Of a stretch of DNA of 64,000 nt, positions 35,001 through 43,897 are shown piece by piece. Position numbers and translations under genes: made by a program. Every line of letters starts with the position of its first letter. The first letter of the stretch is position 1. The DNA is from UBA5078 sp964538025 (GTDB taxonomy: Bacteria; Pseudomonadota; Gammaproteobacteria; Pseudomonadales; Pseudohongiellaceae). The stretch is from assembly GCA_964538025.1 (NCBI GenBank), contig CAZICZ010000003.1, positions 62,001-126,000 on the forward strand, in the 5' to 3' direction. The notes under the pieces are model-generated. The model had not been told where the DNA came from. It saw nothing but the letters and a program-made list of their open reading frames with translations, and did not search any database.

Positions 35001-35728
35001 CACCCGTCCAGACTGGCGCGCACAAAGCGCCGGACCTTTTCCGGGTCGCGTCGAATCACCTCTTCGGTGGTATACAGGACATCCCCATAAAAATTGATCC
35101 CGAAATCACGCGGATGCAAACTGTTGAGCGAAACGCCCAACTCCCGTGCGCGATAGAGTGCGGACACATCGTAAGTCACAATGGCATCGGCACGTCCTTC
35201 CAGCAGGGTTTCAACCGATGTCGGTTCGTCGACAAACTGAAGACTCTCGGGGGCAATGCCGGCCGCGAGGAACATCGCCTCAATCTGCACCTGAAGATAA
35301 TCTTCCGATACCGCGGCAATGCGCAGCGTGCTCAATTGAGCAAGCGTGTCGATGGGAACATCGCTCAAACTGAACACGGCGACCGGAGAGTTTTGCAGGA
35401 TCGGCGCTAGAACGATCAGGTCTTCACCACGACCTCGACCGATGATGGCGTCAAGTCCGCCAATGGCGAATTCTGCTCTTCCTGCTAGGAGTTCCTCAAG
35501 CGGACTCAGAAATTCTCCGTCTTGAGAAAACGCGGAACGGACATCAACATTCAGGCCGTTTTCCTGATAGAAACCCTGCCACAGCGCCGCGTAATAGCCT
35601 GCAAACTGAAATTCATGCTCCCATTTCAGTTGCAAGACAACCGGCTCGTCATTCTGAGCTTGCCATCGGCCAGTAATGCCAATGAGGAGCATTACAACGA
35701 GCGCGGCAATTATCGGTTTCACTGACAC
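32096..35728 (-). CDS. NMT1/THI5-like sensor - CHASE - PAS - GGDEF - EAL protein
   Basis: This 1210-residue protein starts at GTG 35728, seven bases after AGGAGG. Order: signal/anchor (5-22), an NMT1/THI5-type periplasmic binding domain (about 30-300; LQLKWEHEFQFAGYYAAL is typical), TM (about 345-375), CHASE domain (about 385-610), TM (about 620-640), PAS (about 660-785), GGDEF (about 795-955; signature SGDEF near 856) and EAL (about 965-1205; EALVRW near 986). Both output domains look catalytically complete, so it could make or degrade c-di-GMP. THI5-like domains bind pyrimidine-type ligands, but many relatives sense other small molecules. It sits 104 bases after parC on the same strand and has its own terminator. 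Confidence 0.9.
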   Translation of the reverse strand: MSVKPIIAALVVMLLIGITGRWQAQNDEPVVLQLKWEHEFQFAGYYAALWQGFYQENGLNVDVRSAFSQDGEFLSPLEELLAGRAEFAIGGLDAIIGRGRGEDLIVLAPILQNSPVAVFSLSDVPIDTLAQLSTLRIAAVSEDYLQVQIEAMFLAAGIAPESLQFVDEPTSVETLLEGRADAIVTYDVSALYRARELGVSLNSLHPRDFGINFYGDVLYTTEEVIRRDPEKVRRFVRASLDGWRYALDNREVLAARIAAELPRYRYFYNDPSDYNRFFAERIDDYVLFPIVPLGHNQLERWENAYFLLNQLGEIENPFRVEQLLSPIEMPRTATISIQQGMLVAIALITLMALMSLVGTAKMRLILAMPLLFFAAQQLAEIRYRSLLADEQRLQVSERLSSVRYQLESRLSNNLSLINGLAAFIASNPDFTRQEFDTYAAKVIEREPALINLAAAPDLIIRYVYPLAGNEAALGLDYRTSAQYPAVQRTIETGAMVIAGPLELVQGGTAFVGRAPVYITDERGARRLWGIVSSPIATTSIYGDSSLFDPSIGLEIAIRGRDGLGADGEVFFGEPRVFSSPSAVTMPVVLEGGSWQLGAYALQDIAVGHPGILILRLLSAVLCTLVMIGIFLRARAKQKEEAYEQLIFRNEQFLREVEAVSRVGGWRLDANGVFTEVSDQCMQIFGVTAGAGVLTLDDVCARYTEETAHNLRVLVERVRQRLHSFDTELRLEVPGKGDIWLHIRGEMIAMPDGKQELVGAIQDVTKAKAKESDRLIEYQANYDALTGLANRSLLRDRLNSALAMTRRVSTKLAVLFIDLDNFKSVNDNLGHDMGDAVLVEASRRIRRCVREVDTVARYSGDEFIVILRDVFTESAVWRIVDEIVASVGEPFVLNNRHVYCGASLGTAFFPDDAQDGETLIIKADQAMYEVKKAGRNGWQFYTQEMQRKSERRHTLFNELVAAVKNRELSVHYQPIYHLAERRIIGCEALVRWQRSDGSYIPPDIFIPLAEESGLIIRIDHFVLKSAREFISQFNQTHGLRIGVSVNVSTRLLYMRDESSQAWFHEIKQPRDMPIIVEITERVLVEDATRALQVLNELSDAGIQISIDDFGTGYSGLSYLSRFPVTGFKIDRSFVARIGELKTEEALIETMLLMAEKLQLKVVAEGVETQEQLDFLRALKCDYAQGYHIARPLPQEEFEAFVVSSLRDGLTL

Positions 35729-35832
35729 CTGCTTGCCTCCTGCTATTTTCGCCTCCCTGGCGAATACCCTGCAGGGGAGAATACCAACATGTGTCAGTGG
35801 CTCGCCAGCGTCGTGCTCAGAAAATCATCGCA

Positions 35833-38097
35833 TCAGGATGCACCCGATTCCGAGACTTCGACACGATCCACATTTTGGAACCCTCGGGGCAGTTTGTTTC
35901 CGCGACGGCCTCGCTCTCCGCTGTAGTGCGCGAGATCTGCCATTTTCATATTCAAATAGCGCCGGCCCGCATGAATGGTCAGAACATCGTTGCCCCCCAG
36001 CACACATAGTGCCACGACAAATTCGACACGCTCGCTTGCACGACCCGAGGGAATGCCAATGATCTTGTTGCCTTTACCGCGCGGCAGTTCGGGAAGCTCC
36101 GCGAGCGGGAAGCTCAGCATGCGCCCCTCGTTGGTAATGGCCACGACCTGATCCTGTCGCTCGTTTGCAATCAACAGTGGCGGCAGTACCTTGCTGCCTG
36201 CGGGCAGTTTCAGCACACTTTTGCCGGACTTGTTTTTGCTCTGCAGATCTTCCACCCGCGTGATGAACCCGTAGCCCGCGTCACTGGCAAGCAATACTCG
36301 CTGATTGTCCTCGCCCATGAGAACACCTTCGAAGCTGGCGCCGGATTCAGGCGTCAGACGTCCCGTTAAGGGTTCTCCCTGACCCCGTGCAGACGGCAGC
36401 GTGTGGGAAGGCAGGGAATAGGTCCGGCCCGTAGAGTCGATGAAAATCGCGTTCTGATTGCTGCGCCCCTTCGCTGCCACCTTGAATCCGTCGCCGGATT
36501 TGTACTGAAGGCTCGTGGGATCAACATCATGCCCCTTGGCAGCACGCGCCCACCCGCGCTCGGAAAGCACCACGGTCACCGCTTCCGTCGACATCAGCTC
36601 GGTCTCGCTGAAGGCCTGGGCCTCTGAACGTGCAACAAGGGCGCTGCAGCGTGCATCACCAAATGCCTCCGCGTCCTCTGCAATTTCTTTGCGGATCAGT
36701 GTTTTCAATCGTGCGGCGGACGACAGGGTCAGCTCAATCCGTTCGCGCTCTGCGTCCAGCTCACTCTGCTCTGCGCGAATCTTGATTTCCTCAAGCTTGG
36801 CCAGATGCCGCAGTTTCAGCTCGAGAATCGCCTCGGCCTGGATCTCGCTCAACCCAAACCGCGCCATCAGCTCGGGCTTGGGTTTGTCTTCGGTGCGGAT
36901 GATGTGAATGACCTCGTCAATATTAAGAAAGGCAATCAACAGTCCTTCCAGAATATGCAGACGTTGCAAAAGACGGTCGAGCCGATTCTGCAGGCGGCGA
37001 CGAACAGTCTCGGTCCGGAATTCCAGCCATTCCTTGAGCAGACCGCGCAGATCCTTGACCTGTGGCCTTCCATTAGTGCCGATCATGTTGAAATTGACAC
37101 GATACGTGCGTTCCAGATCCGTCGTCGCAAACAGGTGAAGCATCAAGGCTTCCACATCAATGCGATTCGACCGCGGCACGATGACGATCCGGGTGGGGTT
37201 TTCGTGATCCGATTCGTCACGCAGGTCAACCACCATCGGCAGCTTCTTCTTTTGCATCTGCGCCGCAATCTGCTCCAGCACCTTGGCGCCGGACACCTGA
37301 TAGGGCAATGCTGTCACGACGATATCACCGCTTTCGACATGGTAGACCGCCCGCGCCTTGATCGAGCCTCTGCCGGTTTCATACAGCGCCACGATGTCCT
37401 CACGGGGACTGATGATTTCTGCGGCGGTCGGAAAATCGGGGCCTTTGATGTGCGTCATCAGATCCGCAATTGTCGCCGAAGGACTTTCCAAAAGGTGAAT
37501 GCAGGCACTGGCCACTTCGCGCAGATTGTGGGGCGGGATATCTGTCGCCATCCCGACAGCGATTCCGCTGCCCCCGTTCAGCAATACATTGGGAAGACGC
37601 GCCGGAAGAATCTGCGGTTCTTCCAGCGTGCCATCGAAATTCAGTTTCCACTCGACAGTGCCCTGCTCAAGTTCCGCCAGCAAAAGATCGGCGTATTTGC
37701 GCAGCTTGGATTCGGTGTAGCGCATCGCGGCAAAGGATTTGGGGTCATCGGGTGAGCCCCAGTTTCCCTGCCCATCCACAAGCGGATATCGATAACTGAA
37801 CGGCTGCGCCATCAGCACCATGGCTTCGTAACACGCCGAATCCCCGTGCGGGTGGAATTTCCCGATGACATCGCCGATGGTCCGGGCAGATTTTTTGAAC
37901 TTCGCCGTGGATTTCAGCCCGAGTTCCGACATCGCGTACACGATGCGACGTTGCACGGGCTTGAGCCCGTCCCCGATATGAGGCAAGGCGCGATCATTGA
38001 TGACGTACATGGAGTAATTCAGATACGCCTGCTGCGAGTAGCTGCTCAGCGCGATCTGCTCTACCCCTTCTTCGTTAATTGTAATGTTATGGGTCAT
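35833..38097 (-). CDS. parC: DNA topoisomerase IV subunit A
   Basis: The 754-residue ParC is the DNA-cleaving subunit that decatenates replicated chromosomes. The start ALSSYSQQAYLNYSMYVI, the breakage-reunion region and the QRRIVYAMSELGL segment are standard, and the active-site tyrosine is in AAMRYTESKL (about residue 126). The quinolone-determining region HPHGDSACYEAM has the wild-type Ser (HGDSACYE). The C-terminal domain carries the beta-pinwheel blades typical of ParC (RSNQNAIFIDSTGRTYSLP). It follows parE by 54 bases. Confidence 0.97.
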   Translation of the reverse strand: MTHNITINEEGVEQIALSSYSQQAYLNYSMYVINDRALPHIGDGLKPVQRRIVYAMSELGLKSTAKFKKSARTIGDVIGKFHPHGDSACYEAMVLMAQPFSYRYPLVDGQGNWGSPDDPKSFAAMRYTESKLRKYADLLLAELEQGTVEWKLNFDGTLEEPQILPARLPNVLLNGGSGIAVGMATDIPPHNLREVASACIHLLESPSATIADLMTHIKGPDFPTAAEIISPREDIVALYETGRGSIKARAVYHVESGDIVVTALPYQVSGAKVLEQIAAQMQKKKLPMVVDLRDESDHENPTRIVIVPRSNRIDVEALMLHLFATTDLERTYRVNFNMIGTNGRPQVKDLRGLLKEWLEFRTETVRRRLQNRLDRLLQRLHILEGLLIAFLNIDEVIHIIRTEDKPKPELMARFGLSEIQAEAILELKLRHLAKLEEIKIRAEQSELDAERERIELTLSSAARLKTLIRKEIAEDAEAFGDARCSALVARSEAQAFSETELMSTEAVTVVLSERGWARAAKGHDVDPTSLQYKSGDGFKVAAKGRSNQNAIFIDSTGRTYSLPSHTLPSARGQGEPLTGRLTPESGASFEGVLMGEDNQRVLLASDAGYGFITRVEDLQSKNKSGKSVLKLPAGSKVLPPLLIANERQDQVVAITNEGRMLSFPLAELPELPRGKGNKIIGIPSGRASERVEFVVALCVLGGNDVLTIHAGRRYLNMKMADLAHYSGERGRRGNKLPRGFQNVDRVEVSESGAS

Positions 38098-38151
38098 GGT
38101 AATTTTCGTCTGTCATTCAAGAAAGTGACGGGCTGTCAATCAGCCCCGTGT

Positions 38152-40065
38152 TTACTCTGCCAGATCGGCCAGATTGCCGCACTCCTCCAGCCAGACCTTG
38201 CGGTCAGGCGCGCGCTTCTTCGCGAGCAGCATGTCGAGCATCTCGTCGGTTTCCTTCGCATGATGATCGTCATCAAGTGTCAATTGCACGAGGCGGCGCG
38301 TATCGCGATTCATGGTCGTTTCCCGCAACTGCAGCGGGTTCATTTCTCCGAGCCCTTTGAAGCGTTGCACGTTGGGCTTTGCCGTTTTCTTTTCCGCAAC
38401 CAGACGGTCCAGAATGCCGTCTTTGTCTTGCTCGTCGAGGGCATAGAAAACTTCCTTGCCAGCATCGATGCGATACAACGGTGGCATGGCAACATACACG
38501 TGCCCCGCCCTCACCAGCGGGCGAAAATGTTTCACGAACAGCGCACAGAGCAGGGTCGCAATATGAAGCCCGTCAGAATCAGCATCCGCGAGGATGCACA
38601 CTTTGCCGTAGCGAAGCCCCTCAAGATTGTCCGACCCAGGATCAACTCCTAGGGCGACCGCGATATCGTGTACCTCCTGAGACGCGAGAATCTCATTGGA
38701 GTCCACCTCCCAAGTGTTCAAGATCTTGCCGCGTAGGGGCATGATTGCCTGTGTTTCACGATCTCGCGCCTGCTTTGCTGACCCCCCGGCTGAATCTCCT
38801 TCCACCAGGAACAGCTCACCGGCCATGACATCCTGAGTCGAACAATCGGCGAGTTTGCCTGGCAACGCAGGACCGGTTGTCACTTTTTTACGTTCGACCC
38901 GTTTGCTCGCCTTGAGCCTGCTTTGTGCATTGTCGATACACAGCTGTGCGATCAGCTCGGCCTCTGCCGTATGCTGATTCAGCCACAGGCTGAAGGCATC
39001 TTTCACAACCCCGGCGATAAACACGGCGCACTGCCGGGAGGACAGGCGCTCCTTGGTCTGTCCTGAAAATTGCGGCTCAACCAGCTTGGCAGAGAGGACA
39101 AAACAGCAACGGTCCCACACGTCTTCGGGAGAGAGTTTGATGCCCCGCGGCAGCAGATTGCGAAACTCGCAGAATTCCCGCAGGGCATCCAGCAGCCCCG
39201 TTCTCAGACCATTGACGTGGGTGCCGCCCTGCGCGGTTGGAATCAGGTTGACATAACTTTCTGCCACCACCTCTCCGCCCTCAGGAAGCCACTGCACGGC
39301 CCAATCCACCGCCTCGTCATTGCCCTGCATGGCACCGACAAACGGGAGCTCCGGCAATACCGGCCACCCGCGGGTCGCCTGCGTCAGGTAATCCGTCAGG
39401 CCGTCTTCAAACACCCACTCCTCGCTCTGGCTCTTGTCAGCATCCACGGTGTTGTCAATGAACACCGTGCGCAGACCGGAACACAGGACGGCCTTGGCGC
39501 GCAGCACATGCTTGAGTCGCGTGAGCGAGACCTTGCTGGTATCAAAATATTTTTCATCAGGCAGGAAGCGCACGGTTGTGCCCGTCATGCGCTTTGGTGC
39601 GGTGCCGATGGGAATCAGTTCAGAGACTTTTTCACCATTCTCGAATTTCATCTGGTACACCGTGCCATCGCGGCGCACGATGACCTCCAGATGGGTTGAG
39701 AGCGCATTGACGACGGAGACGCCTACTCCGTGGAGGCCGCCGGAAAACGTGTAGTTTTTGTTGGAGAATTTTCCCCCCGCGTGCAAGCGCGTAAGAATCA
39801 GTTCGACACCTGTCACCTTTTCGTCGGGATGGATATCCACGGGCATGCCGCGACCGTCATCGGTCACTTCAATAAACCCATTTCTGTTCAGCGTGACGGT
39901 TATCGTTTTCGCATGGCCTGCCAGTGCTTCGTCGACACTGTTGTCGATCACTTCCTGCACCAGATGATTGGGACGCGAGGTGTCGGTATACATGCCCGGC
40001 CGCTTTCTGACAGGGTCCAGACCTGTCAATACTTCTATGGCGTCAGCGTTATACGAATTGCTCAT
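38152..40065 (-). CDS. parE: DNA topoisomerase IV subunit B
   Basis: The 637-residue GHKL-type ATPase subunit of topoisomerase IV. It opens with YNADAIEVLTGLDPVRKRPGMY, followed by the N-box QEVIDNSVDEALAG, and FSGGLHGVGVSVVNAL. The TOPRIM segment has LVEGDSAGGSAKQARD and ILADADSDGLH, and the ending LAKKRAPDRKVWLEE is the usual ParE tail. It comes 12 bases after yqiA in the leftward nudF-yqiB-cpdA-yqiA-parE-parC run. Confidence 0.97.
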   Translation of the reverse strand: MSNSYNADAIEVLTGLDPVRKRPGMYTDTSRPNHLVQEVIDNSVDEALAGHAKTITVTLNRNGFIEVTDDGRGMPVDIHPDEKVTGVELILTRLHAGGKFSNKNYTFSGGLHGVGVSVVNALSTHLEVIVRRDGTVYQMKFENGEKVSELIPIGTAPKRMTGTTVRFLPDEKYFDTSKVSLTRLKHVLRAKAVLCSGLRTVFIDNTVDADKSQSEEWVFEDGLTDYLTQATRGWPVLPELPFVGAMQGNDEAVDWAVQWLPEGGEVVAESYVNLIPTAQGGTHVNGLRTGLLDALREFCEFRNLLPRGIKLSPEDVWDRCCFVLSAKLVEPQFSGQTKERLSSRQCAVFIAGVVKDAFSLWLNQHTAEAELIAQLCIDNAQSRLKASKRVERKKVTTGPALPGKLADCSTQDVMAGELFLVEGDSAGGSAKQARDRETQAIMPLRGKILNTWEVDSNEILASQEVHDIAVALGVDPGSDNLEGLRYGKVCILADADSDGLHIATLLCALFVKHFRPLVRAGHVYVAMPPLYRIDAGKEVFYALDEQDKDGILDRLVAEKKTAKPNVQRFKGLGEMNPLQLRETTMNRDTRRLVQLTLDDDHHAKETDEMLDMLLAKKRAPDRKVWLEECGNLADLAE

Positions 40066-40077
40066 GGAAAGAGTCTC

Positions 40078-40713
40078 TTATTGCACCCGCTCGCGAAGGC
40101 TTGTCGCGGGGGGGGGTTGTGGTGATGGAGTAGAGCCAGATAAAAATGCAAAAATTTCCGGCAACATCGCGTCATAGCCGACAAAACTGTGGTTGCCGCC
40201 TTCCTGAATTATACGCGTCGAGTCCTTGAATTTGTCCACTGCAAGACGGTAATCCAACGTCTCGTCTGCCGTTTGCACCAACAGCAAAAAATTTTCGGGG
40301 GCGTGTAGCTGCGGACACTCCAGTGCGCGCAGCTGGGCGATGTGATCGGGTGTAATTGTGTACTGCCTGCCCGAGTAATAATTCCGGTTGATCCCCAGGT
40401 GAGCGTTCCACAGGTCTGCAGGGTTCACTGCCGGGTTAACCAAGACGGCACGCAAGCCGAACTGCTGCGCAAGGTAAGTGGCGTAATACCCGCCGAGGGA
40501 GCTGCCGATCAGCGCGACCGGCAAAGACTGTGCTTCGATAATCTCGGCCATTTCGGCCATGGCGCGGGCAGGCTCATGAGGTAATTCGGGAACGGCAAGA
40601 CGATGTGCGATGCCGAGACGCTCACAGTAGTCATAGGTGTGACGTGCTTTGGCCGAGAGGGGAGAGCTGTTAAACCCGTGCAGATAGAGCAGAAAAAAAT
40701 CGGCGGCGGCCAT
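40078..40713 (-). CDS. yqiA: YqiA-like esterase (alpha/beta hydrolase)
   Basis: The 211-residue alpha/beta hydrolase is of the UPF0227/YqiA family. It has LYLHGFNSSPLSAKA with the oxyanion HGF, the nucleophile elbow GSSLGG (Ser near 73), Asp in VQTADETLDY and His in EGGNHSFVGYD. E. coli YqiA hydrolyses short acyl esters; the natural substrate is unknown. The start shares one base with the cpdA stop. The C-terminus has an extra Pro-rich tail of about 20 residues (TPSPQPPP). Confidence 0.92.
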   Translation of the reverse strand: MAAADFFLLYLHGFNSSPLSAKARHTYDYCERLGIAHRLAVPELPHEPARAMAEMAEIIEAQSLPVALIGSSLGGYYATYLAQQFGLRAVLVNPAVNPADLWNAHLGINRNYYSGRQYTITPDHIAQLRALECPQLHAPENFLLLVQTADETLDYRLAVDKFKDSTRIIQEGGNHSFVGYDAMLPEIFAFLSGSTPSPQPPPATSLRERVQ

Positions 40714-41531
40714 CAGTAACCTGTAGAGGAATGATCGACCTCAAACTCATGCCCCACCACGCGCTCAATCGCGCTGTCGATGCGGCCGTCCTCGAAGAGC
40801 GAGAACCAGCGGTATGCGGGATTGAGGTCATCCAGGGTGAAATCGATGACGTCGGGCTTGAACTGAATACAGGTCGAAGGAGTACAGAAATACCGGACAT
40901 CCCCCCGCATAAAATCGAGTTCCTGATGGATATGGCCATACACGACCGCGCGAATATGAGAATACCGGTCGATAATCGCCAGGAAATCGTCGTCATTGAG
41001 CAGCCCGATCCCATCCATCCATCCGGCGCTGCCGAGGATCGGATTGTGATGGAGACAGACCATTACATGCGCGATAGCCGGATCATCCTGCGCAGCAGCG
41101 AGGCTGCTTTCCAGATGACGCAGTTCCCGTTCGCTTAACCTGCCATGGACCTCGCCCGGCACACTGGAATCCAGCATGACGATCATCCAGTTGTTAAGTG
41201 TGACACGTGTTGCGAACGCCTCGCGAAAGCGCGGTAGGGACTCCATCACTGTCCGGCGGTCATGATTACCAGGAATCCAGTAGAAGGGCGCCTTCAGTGG
41301 CTGCATCGCATCGCCAAATCGCAGATAGGCATGCACGGACGCATCCTGCGCGATATCCCCGGTGGCCAGGATGGTATCGATCCCGGATTCGCGCGCTGCG
41401 ATAAGCTCCACGACTTTCTCAAAACTGTGCTGTGTGTTGAGATTCAAAAGCGCTGCCACCGGATCGCGAAACAGATGTGTGTCGGTGATCTGGATGACTC
41501 TGGCCGGCGCGTTTGAGGAATGAGTTGTCAT
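40713..41531 (-). CDS. cpdA: 3',5'-cyclic AMP phosphodiesterase CpdA
   Basis: The 272-residue metallophosphoesterase hydrolyses cAMP. All metal-binding blocks are seen: ITDTHLF, LATGDIAQD, IPGNHDRR, MVCLHHNPI and VYGHIHQE. The ATG at 41531 was chosen over the upstream extension to 41600, which has no family support. In Pseudomonas CpdA limits cAMP signalling that is driven by the Chp system, relevant to the Chp remnant and cyclase-like gene in this window. It is translationally joined to yqiA downstream and two bases from yqiB upstream. Confidence 0.95.
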   Translation of the reverse strand: MTTHSSNAPARVIQITDTHLFRDPVAALLNLNTQHSFEKVVELIAARESGIDTILATGDIAQDASVHAYLRFGDAMQPLKAPFYWIPGNHDRRTVMESLPRFREAFATRVTLNNWMIVMLDSSVPGEVHGRLSERELRHLESSLAAAQDDPAIAHVMVCLHHNPILGSAGWMDGIGLLNDDDFLAIIDRYSHIRAVVYGHIHQELDFMRGDVRYFCTPSTCIQFKPDVIDFTLDDLNPAYRWFSLFEDGRIDSAIERVVGHEFEVDHSSTGY

Positions 41532-41533
41532 AT

Positions 41534-42109
41534 TTACGCAGCACAAATAAACGAGGGAGCTTTCACACTGTGGCCCGCCTGCAGACACAGGCTCAGCCAT
41601 TCGCCCAGAAATTCATTGATCTGCCGTTTCTCATCCTGGTGGTACATGCGCGGATTAGGAATGGCATATTTTGCCAGAAATGCCCGGTGTCCCTGATACG
41701 CGACGGCCTCGGCAGTCGCGGCGTCATGATAGACCCTCACGACAATGGAAGGCGGGGAAATCCACGGACTGATTCGGTTCATCTGTGTCACCACCAAAGT
41801 ACTTGTGTATCGAAATACTTCGAGAACACTGATGCGAATTTTGATTGCCTCTTCGCTGGAAGAGTGAATCTGAAACTCTCGTGCATAACGCAAGGATTCC
41901 TCCTCGTTCTGCTGCGCATTCCCTTCAACGGCGTGCATCTGAAACACAGGCGCATCGTCAGTGTGAGACTCGCAACCTGAGGAGGACGCGTTGAAACAAG
42001 CGGTGCGAAACGATTCTAGTTCAGGCATAAGCTTTAGTAAACGAATAAAATTCGCGTCACAATCGGCCATTTGCCGTATCAGATCTATGCGATAGTGCGG
42101 TGTTTTCAT
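41534..42109 (-). CDS. yqiB: DUF1249 family protein YqiB
   Basis: From ATG 42109, which overlaps the nudF stop in ATGA, the product has 191 residues. The opening YRIDLIRQMADCDANFIRLL and the later ITISVLEVFRYT-like and PNPRMYHQDEKRQINEFLGEWL segments define DUF1249. Function unknown. E. coli and Pseudomonas have it in the same nudF-yqiB-cpdA order. There is an insertion of about 25 residues (around 40-65, SSSGCESHTDDAP) relative to the usual 140-150 residues. Confidence 0.93.
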   Translation of the reverse strand: MKTPHYRIDLIRQMADCDANFIRLLKLMPELESFRTACFNASSSGCESHTDDAPVFQMHAVEGNAQQNEEESLRYAREFQIHSSSEEAIKIRISVLEVFRYTSTLVVTQMNRISPWISPPSIVVRVYHDAATAEAVAYQGHRAFLAKYAIPNPRMYHQDEKRQINEFLGEWLSLCLQAGHSVKAPSFICAA

Positions 42110-42759
42110 CGCGCGATTTTCTCGTTTTCCTGCCAGCGAATCCGCAAGGAATCCCGGTTCATTTTCAGCCATTGCAGGGCAATGATTGCCATGGCGTTGT
42201 TCATTCTGCCCGCCTGCAATGCCCGCCATGCCTCTTCAAACGATAGCACATGCACACGGATGTCTTCGTGCTCTTCTTTCAGGCCGTGAATGCCCCCCGC
42301 GTTACTGGCATCGACGCAGGCGCAGAACAGGCTGATCCACTCGTTGCTGCCACCGGGGCTGTTGTAATAGTCCACGATGTGCTCCACCTGAGTAATCTGG
42401 CAGCCCGCTTCCTCCATGGCCTCGCGTTTGACCAGCGCGTGCGCCTCTTCCCCCGGATCGAGAATGCCTGCAACGAGTTCCAGCAACCACGGGCTGCTGC
42501 CATCACGCTGTGCTGCAGGAAGTGCACCCACCCGAAACTGTTCCACGAGCACCACCTCGTCGCGCCGGGGATCATAGAGCAGGACGCCCGCGGCAGGATC
42601 GCGCAGAAACAATTCACGGGTAAAGGAGTCGCTCCAGCCGCCTGCGAATAGGCGATGGCGCAGGTGTAGCGTGTCGAGGGAAAAAAATCCGCGATACCCG
42701 GGGGTCGTGTCCAGGACGTCCACATCCTGTGCGCTGAAACCGGGAGTGACCTGTGTCAT
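42106..42759 (-). CDS. nudF: ADP-ribose pyrophosphatase
   Basis: The 217-residue Nudix hydrolase splits ADP-ribose and related sugar nucleotides. The Nudix box GILDPGEEAHALVKREAMEEAG (about 105-126) has all glutamates. The typical N-terminus YRGFFSLDTLHLRHRLF and LVEQFRVG support NudF. The ATG at 42759 is preferred over the TTG two codons earlier. It leads the leftward run that continues to parC. Confidence 0.95.
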   Translation of the reverse strand: MTQVTPGFSAQDVDVLDTTPGYRGFFSLDTLHLRHRLFAGGWSDSFTRELFLRDPAAGVLLYDPRRDEVVLVEQFRVGALPAAQRDGSSPWLLELVAGILDPGEEAHALVKREAMEEAGCQITQVEHIVDYYNSPGGSNEWISLFCACVDASNAGGIHGLKEEHEDIRVHVLSFEEAWRALQAGRMNNAMAIIALQWLKMNRDSLRIRWQENEKIAR

Positions 42760-42771
42760 GGGCAATGGTAG

Positions 42772-43053
42772 TCAGGCACTGCGGCTGGTCACTTCCAGCA
42801 GATGGTAGCCAAACTGGGTTTTTACCGGCCCCTGAACGGTATTGGTAGGCGCGCTGAAAACCACCTGGTCGAACTCACGGACCATCTGTCCCGGACCAAA
42901 GCGCCCGAGATCCCCTCCCTGTGCCCGAGACGGGCAGGAGGAATATTGACGAGCCAGTTCGGCGAAATCTTCACCCGCTTCGATGCGGGCTTTGAGCTCC
43001 AGACACTGGGCCTGCGAGTCTACGAGAATGTGGCGGGCGCTGGCGGATGCCAT
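42772..43053 (-). CDS. ppiC: Small parvulin peptidyl-prolyl isomerase
   Basis: This 93-residue cytoplasmic parvulin starts at ATG 43053; an upstream extension of 29 residues is not conserved. The whole PPIase domain is present: ASARHILV, ARQYSSCPSRAQGGDLGRFGPG, MVREFDQVVFSAPTN and TQFGYHLLEV. This is the size of E. coli PpiC. It lies 12 bases upstream of nudF on the same strand. Confidence 0.95.
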   Translation of the reverse strand: MASASARHILVDSQAQCLELKARIEAGEDFAELARQYSSCPSRAQGGDLGRFGPGQMVREFDQVVFSAPTNTVQGPVKTQFGYHLLEVTSRSA

Positions 43054-43158
43054 GGGGGGACTCCTGTCAAAAGATGAACGGGCATTATGCCCGAGCAAGG
43101 CAGTGAAATCGACCGAGCACAGTTCAAAATATGAACACATGCCGGCCAGGCATTTTCT

Positions 43159-43881
43159 CTATTGGGACAGGGAAAATCGCTTGGCCTTGTTCAGCTGATA
43201 CTGGACCCAGGGTTCGGCTAGCCGGTAGAAAAGGCCGCGCGGTTTGACTGGGCGCTCAAGGCACACGAGGCAGATACAGTCAGAGTCCAAGGTTGCCGTC
43301 GGCTGGTGCGCTTCGCCGGCATAACGCACGACGAAATCTCCTTGTGAATAGCTGCCGTCTGCATCCGAAAAACTGCCCTTGAGCAGGACCGTAATTTCTT
43401 CGCCACGATGCTCGTGCTCAGGCATGCACCCCCCTGCTTTGATGTCATAGAGCGCTGTTTCCCGCATCTCGCCAGGAATGCCCAGAGGGGCGACCCGCAG
43501 AGCCTTGCCGAACTGGGCCCAGCGGATGTCACCAAGTCCGCGACGCGACCAGCGTCCCAAGGCCTTGGGAATTCGCACGTGAGCCAGGGGAGACGATATG
43601 TCCATCGCGTGCACCGCGGGCTCGGTCGCTGCCGGTGACGTGGCAATCTCGGCGTCCCCGGCGGCGATCTGCTCCATCACACGGTCAAAGCTGTCCGAGG
43701 CCGGAACCTCGGGCTCAAGGCCGCTGAACAGGGTGCTGCCCAGCTCCTTGAGGTGCTGCACGTGAGCCCGGCATTTGCCACAGAATTCCAGGTGCGCTGA
43801 CACACAGATCGCTTCCGCCAGCGGCTGATTGCCGGCGGCAAAGTCGGTCAGAAAACGGGAATCGGGATGGTAGGAAATCAT
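43159..43881 (-). CDS. chrR: ChrR-family cupin anti-sigma factor
   Basis: The 240-residue product has the zinc anti-sigma N-terminus (SAHLEFCGKCRAHV; His and two Cys near residue 38) and a C-terminal cupin domain (about 135-220) with EHEHRGEEITVLLKGSF metal ligands. ChrR binds and inhibits its RpoE-type sigma factor and releases it in response to singlet oxygen in Rhodobacter. It lies 16 bases after the sigma gene, the standard rpoE-chrR order. Start at ATG 43881; a TTG at 43908 is in frame. Confidence 0.92.
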   Translation of the reverse strand: MISYHPDSRFLTDFAAGNQPLAEAICVSAHLEFCGKCRAHVQHLKELGSTLFSGLEPEVPASDSFDRVMEQIAAGDAEIATSPAATEPAVHAMDISSPLAHVRIPKALGRWSRRGLGDIRWAQFGKALRVAPLGIPGEMRETALYDIKAGGCMPEHEHRGEEITVLLKGSFSDADGSYSQGDFVVRYAGEAHQPTATLDSDCICLVCLERPVKPRGLFYRLAEPWVQYQLNKAKRFSLSQ

Positions 43882-43897
43882 GTCATTACCTTCGTCT

